Assembly (NCBI GenBank): GCA_028551475.1
Contig: CM052355.1
Span: 30,469,580 to 30,533,579, forward strand
Source of the DNA: Casuarina equisetifolia
Lineage: Eukaryota > Streptophyta > Magnoliopsida > Fagales > Casuarinaceae
Length of the DNA: 64,000 bases
Direction: 5' to 3'
Under the pieces are notes generated by a model. The model was given only the letters and a program-made list of their open reading frames with translations. It was not told where the DNA came from and searched no databases. Below are positions 60,101 to 64,000 of this stretch, in pieces. The position numbers were made by a program, and so were the translations under genes. Each line of letters opens with the position of its first letter. Position 1 is the stretch's first letter.

Positions 60101-62578
60101 TCTCTCTCCCACCAAGCACGCCATGAGGAAAGTCTGCCGTCTCTTTCATTGAATTCCTTGTGATTCTTTGGAGGAAAAAAAAAATTGATTGAACGCCGCC
60201 CCAGTGTTTCTGTCAAGACACGTGGTTCCCTTCTTCTTTATTCTTGGGCTAAAAAATACAAAGTGTAGAAGCTTATGCGTCTATTATAGGAATACTGGCG
60301 TGTGTTCTAGTGGCCTAGTGGTATGAAAATGAGATGATTTTTTATGTCAATTTTTTTTTAAAATTTTTTATCTTCTTGTTTTCTGGTTTTGCTTTCTTCC
60401 CACAAGAGAGAGCCAAACACGTACACTGTCTTGTCAGAAGTGCACATTTAAGAATATAAACCTTGAATCTTATTCATAAAGTGCAAGCATGATAAAATTC
60501 AGACAAAAGGTGGGATAAGGTATTGCTAATCATGAAAGCAAAAAGAATCATGAGATCTTTATTTTTCTAAAGAAAAAGGAGAAGGAGATGACTTATATAT
60601 TACTTCACTATGACATTATTGCAATTGGCTGTATAAAAAACCAAAAGCTTTCGTTCCATATGACATTAACATGCGGCATATGTCACATGCCGGCAGAATC
60701 TATGTCACTTCCCATTAAAAAATACATGTATAAGAGATTTCATTTAAGAAATGTATATCAGTTTATTCATATAATAATAAGAAAATACAAAGATTTATGA
60801 GTATAATTCAACATTAAAAGCTCATTTAAAAAAAAAATCAAAGTTAGAATCTTCTAACTATGAGACAATAAAACATTCATTTAAAAAAAAATTAACTTTT
60901 TTAAATAGAGATATTCTCTTATATACTATTTTTTTAATTCTTATAAATAATTTTTTATGCAAAGTTATTTAAAATATTTTCACATCATTTTTAACGAATT
61001 AATTTATAAATCCGATGATTGCTTTAAACAATTTGAGACATATATTATTTACTCCGTCACTTATTTACCGCTCATTTGCTTTATCTCACACTTTGATTGT
61101 TTCGATGTGGTGAATCTTTGCTGGTAACCCATCTGCCAGTTCAATATCGAGTAAACTTTTTTAGCTTCAGGGACCACGTTCTGCGACGCCAACTTTCCTG
61201 CTCTCTTTTTTTTTCCTCTTTTTTCTTTTTTGGCTGTTCTATCGTGTTCATGTAGAAAATGACCCAAGAATTAGTCCATTTTTGTCTTTTAGAACAAATT
61301 ATCATACTACGCTGGGATCAAAACGGTGACTGGTTGCCTGACACAATCACTTTTGAAGGTTTTCTCTTCAGCCCCGTGGCGTGCAGAGGCTGCAGAATGC
61401 AGACCTTAGGGACCCATAGGTGTAAACGCTGCATTATTGAGCAAAAACTTGTCTGGCTTCTCTTTAAAGTCAACTTCAATGGTCTTTAAGATTACCCTTT
61501 TTTGTACTTTTCATGTAGCAAAATGGCGAATGGAATTTAAAAGCTTTTGTAGTTGGTTAGAGAATGGGATCATGTTTTTATCTTATAATGCCTAAAAAGA
61601 ATAATAAGGCATCAATCTCAAGACCTAGATCATCAGTGATCAATAGCCAATCACTTGGTTACTAGCCTCTTAACTCTTTCACACAAATAAGTCTCAAGAA
61701 AAAAAATGAATCTCTTAACATATTACTAGAGTTTTGATTTACAAAATAACACCCTTTGTAAACTATGACCAGCCATAAGTTTAGAGGATTTGTAACCAAC
61801 ATAAATATTGTACGATGTCTCTTATATTGTCAAAATTCTAATAAGAATTTTTTATTTTTTATTTTTTATTTTAAAAAAAGGGTTAAAGAAAAATCGACTT
61901 CAAAGACCTCATGTTAGACTAACAAAAAGGTACCATGCCATAAATGATCTTGAATTCAGCTTTTCTCCTCCATGTGTTTGAAAGTAATTCACCCAAACAA
62001 ACAAAAGGCAGAAAAGGGATGACAGAGAAAGAGAGAGAAAGAGAGCCCAGAGAAAAAAGCATGCATGCGCGTGCAGCCAGCGTCAAACCCACAACTTGCC
62101 ATGACAATGATACTACAAAATGAATTGATTGAACGTCGATGCAAACCTAGCACCAGCATTTTCAAACCCCTTGATCATAAACTATCTTCAACCTTTTTCT
62201 CTCCTCGGGATGAACCATCTTTAATCTCGTTAAAATGGGTGCTGTAGATTCCACTGAATGATCATTGTCGTTATACTCTTTACATATATTGCTTCAAATT
62301 TGTTCACATGCTTTCCTTTAAGGTAGCATTGGGGAAGGGACCCACTTCTTGCTGCACTTCTGCTCTTAACCTACTACAATGTTGCAGTAAAACAGAACTA
62401 CATTTTACTTTAGATATTTGATTTTTTTTTTTTTGTTTTTACCTTCTTTTATCTTTTCAAACTTTACCAATGTTTTCACTTACTAGTGTTATAGCTTCTT
62501 ATTTCACTCTATCGATACAACCCAATAAAACCATGATCTAATCGTTTAAGTTGTTTCTTACTCATTTTGCTTGGTAAA

Positions 62579-62604
<26 letters not shown>
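62579..62604. repeat. AT microsatellite
   Basis: About thirteen tandem AT units. Confidence 0.9.
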
Positions 62605-62610
<6 letters not shown>

Positions 62611-62662
62611 GACTTTTAAGATTTTTGTGGTTATCCTGTTAATTGAAGTTAAGAAAATTATG

Positions 62663-62665
<3 letters not shown>

Positions 62666-62694
<29 letters not shown>
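62666..62694. repeat. GA microsatellite
   Basis: About fourteen GA units after a gagc start. Open frames across it are low-complexity. Confidence 0.9.
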
Positions 62695-62698
<4 letters not shown>

Positions 62699-63047
62699 AA
62701 GGAATGCACGCAAGGGAGAGGGTGCAGCAGAGATAGAAAAGGACAAGAGGCAAGGATAAAGCCTGAGCATCTTCGCTCCATGTGCAAAATGTGAAGGCCA
62801 CCAAACAGGCGTGTGATCCAAGACGATGCAATGGTACCACTGTTATTCTGTATCTATCTTTGGCGCCTACACTCTAGACTGCCAAAAGTATCGGTTTGAA
62901 CGCAATTTAGGTTATGGTTTTCACGAAAGCGAAGCTTTTTGCACCTTGACTCTTGTCCTACCTCGCCCTGCTCGTCTTACGCCACTGTCATTCCAATTTA
63001 TTGCTTCCCAAACAAACTGACGAGACAGCTCCATTACTCTCTGCTGC

Positions 63048-63071
63048 AGAGAGAGAGAGAGAGAGAGAGAG
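63048..63071. repeat. GA microsatellite
   Basis: About twelve GA units, about 350 bp from the previous one. Confidence 0.9.
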
Positions 63072-64000
63072 GAGTTTGAATGCCATTTATGCCGACGGTT
63101 CTCATGTGGCAGCCAGGTTCTAATATTCTGTATAATTATTTTAATGAATTTGAATCTTTCGCAAGATTCCAAAGTTAATCTTTTTCTAAATAATTTAACG
63201 CATTTTTAAGTTTTTCATCAATTAAAAACACTTACAATATGCAGGTGTTTCTGCTCATTGGGGGAGCCTGCAAAAGTGGCTGTAAAACTTCAGTACTCTT
63301 TGAAGGTCTTAGGATAGACCCAGAAGCATATTCTAGTAGTAGAGCTAGGGGATGCCTTAAGAGTGTGGTCTTTTGATTGGTTTGCTTTTAGTTGCTCTTG
63401 GTTTTCTACCAACGAGTACATGGTATTAAGATCCTTTACGAGAGGATGAAGGAGAGGAAAAGTCATTTGCAAAAAGTAGAATTACATTCAATTCTGAGTT
63501 TACGGCTAATTTGTACTTCACACGGTAGCGTCTAGACCACCAGAGCATTGCAGAAAAATAATACGTCTGCTGTGTACATTGGGGCTGCTGCAACATCTGT
63601 AAACGCATACGTGACAGCTTTCCTATCAGCTAGGGTTTTCGTTTACAAGAACCGATGAACTTAACTATAATTTATTGCATCTTCCGGAGGCTTCACGTAT
63701 CCTTTAAAAATGCTTCAATCATCCACTCCTGTTTTTGAGCTATAGTTTAATTTATCACATGGACTTCAGTTTATCGGATCCAAATATGTTCGGCTGCATT
63801 TTTAATTTATTTGAACATATTTTAAAAAAAAATTGCTGCTTTCAAATTTAAGTCATCAAACAAGATTAATGAAGGTTATAATTTATCAAACAGCAATAGT
63901 TTAACAGTAATAGTTATGAAAGTTTTTGTAGAGTCAGCTTTAGAATTAGGAACAAAAAGGTTTTGAAATCTATACCCTCCCACATTCGAAAAAAACTAGG

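Larger units (their letters stand above)
57300..64000. other. Gene-poor spacer
   Basis: No convincing gene on either strand. It holds a poly-T/poly-A rich zone at 58060-58260, a short tandem acaagaatt repeat near 59711-59740, a local duplication of a cctgtgagaatt...gaagctctct segment (59780-59830 and 59885-59925), and three microsatellites. Features of neighbouring genes may lie beyond the window end. Confidence 0.5.

Noticed and set aside
62567..62840. Several open frames near 62.6 kb
   Set aside because: Produced by AT and GA microsatellites.
1..64000. CRISPR arrays, bacterial operons, phage genes, canonical tRNA or rRNA genes
   Set aside because: None seen. The window is nuclear plant DNA; only tRNA-like B-box words inside SINE-like copies were found.

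Overview
The window is nuclear DNA of a flowering plant, almost certainly a core eudicot. The evidence is AT-rich spacers, GT-AG spliced genes, a CIN-type TCP gene with a miR319 site, plant NCL and PDCB-like families, a plastid DNA insert and L1-type LINE relics. The style fits a woody eudicot such as grapevine (Vitis), but that is an inference.

Layout. 1-1330: a duplicated block ending in a dead copy of the last NCL exon. 1330-9840: gene-free repeat graveyard holding a plastid rps3 insert (3207-3663), a tandem duplication (5358-8636) split by a 5'-truncated LINE (6382-8474), and an older LINE ORF1 relic. 9838-10274: an orphan copy of the NCL upstream region, directly followed by the first RING-H2 block (gene 12856-13590, minus). 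15460-16870: second copy of the first block, with another NCL exon 7 remnant. 17727-24690 and 27134-33293: two intact tandem seven-exon NCL genes, each coding 574 aa. 35016-36152: a three-exon X8 (PDCB-like) gene. 38550-50000: second and third RING-H2 genes (40657-41391 and 47297-47875, minus) in duplicated blocks, the first block interrupted by a degenerate LTR element, with tandem repeats upstream of both genes. 53231-54210: two local tandem duplications. 55321-56319: a TCP4-like gene (minus). 57300-64000: no recognisable gene, only microsatellites and low-complexity DNA.

Functionally, the window holds a tandem pair of vacuolar-type EF-hand cation/Ca2+ exchangers, three membrane-anchored RING-H2 (ATL-like) ubiquitin ligases of which the third has lost its C-terminal tail, a GPI-anchored callose-binding-type protein and a miR319-regulated leaf-development transcription factor. 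They do not form a pathway. What links the first two families is a history of interleaved segmental duplication: each has intact copies, and NCL also has remnants. No previously unknown biochemical system was recognised. The most informative novelties are structural: a LINE insertion with an exact target duplication, an empty paralogous site and an inverted target copy at its 5' junction; a SINE-like family with empty sites; and intron rearrangements that distinguish the two NCL genes.
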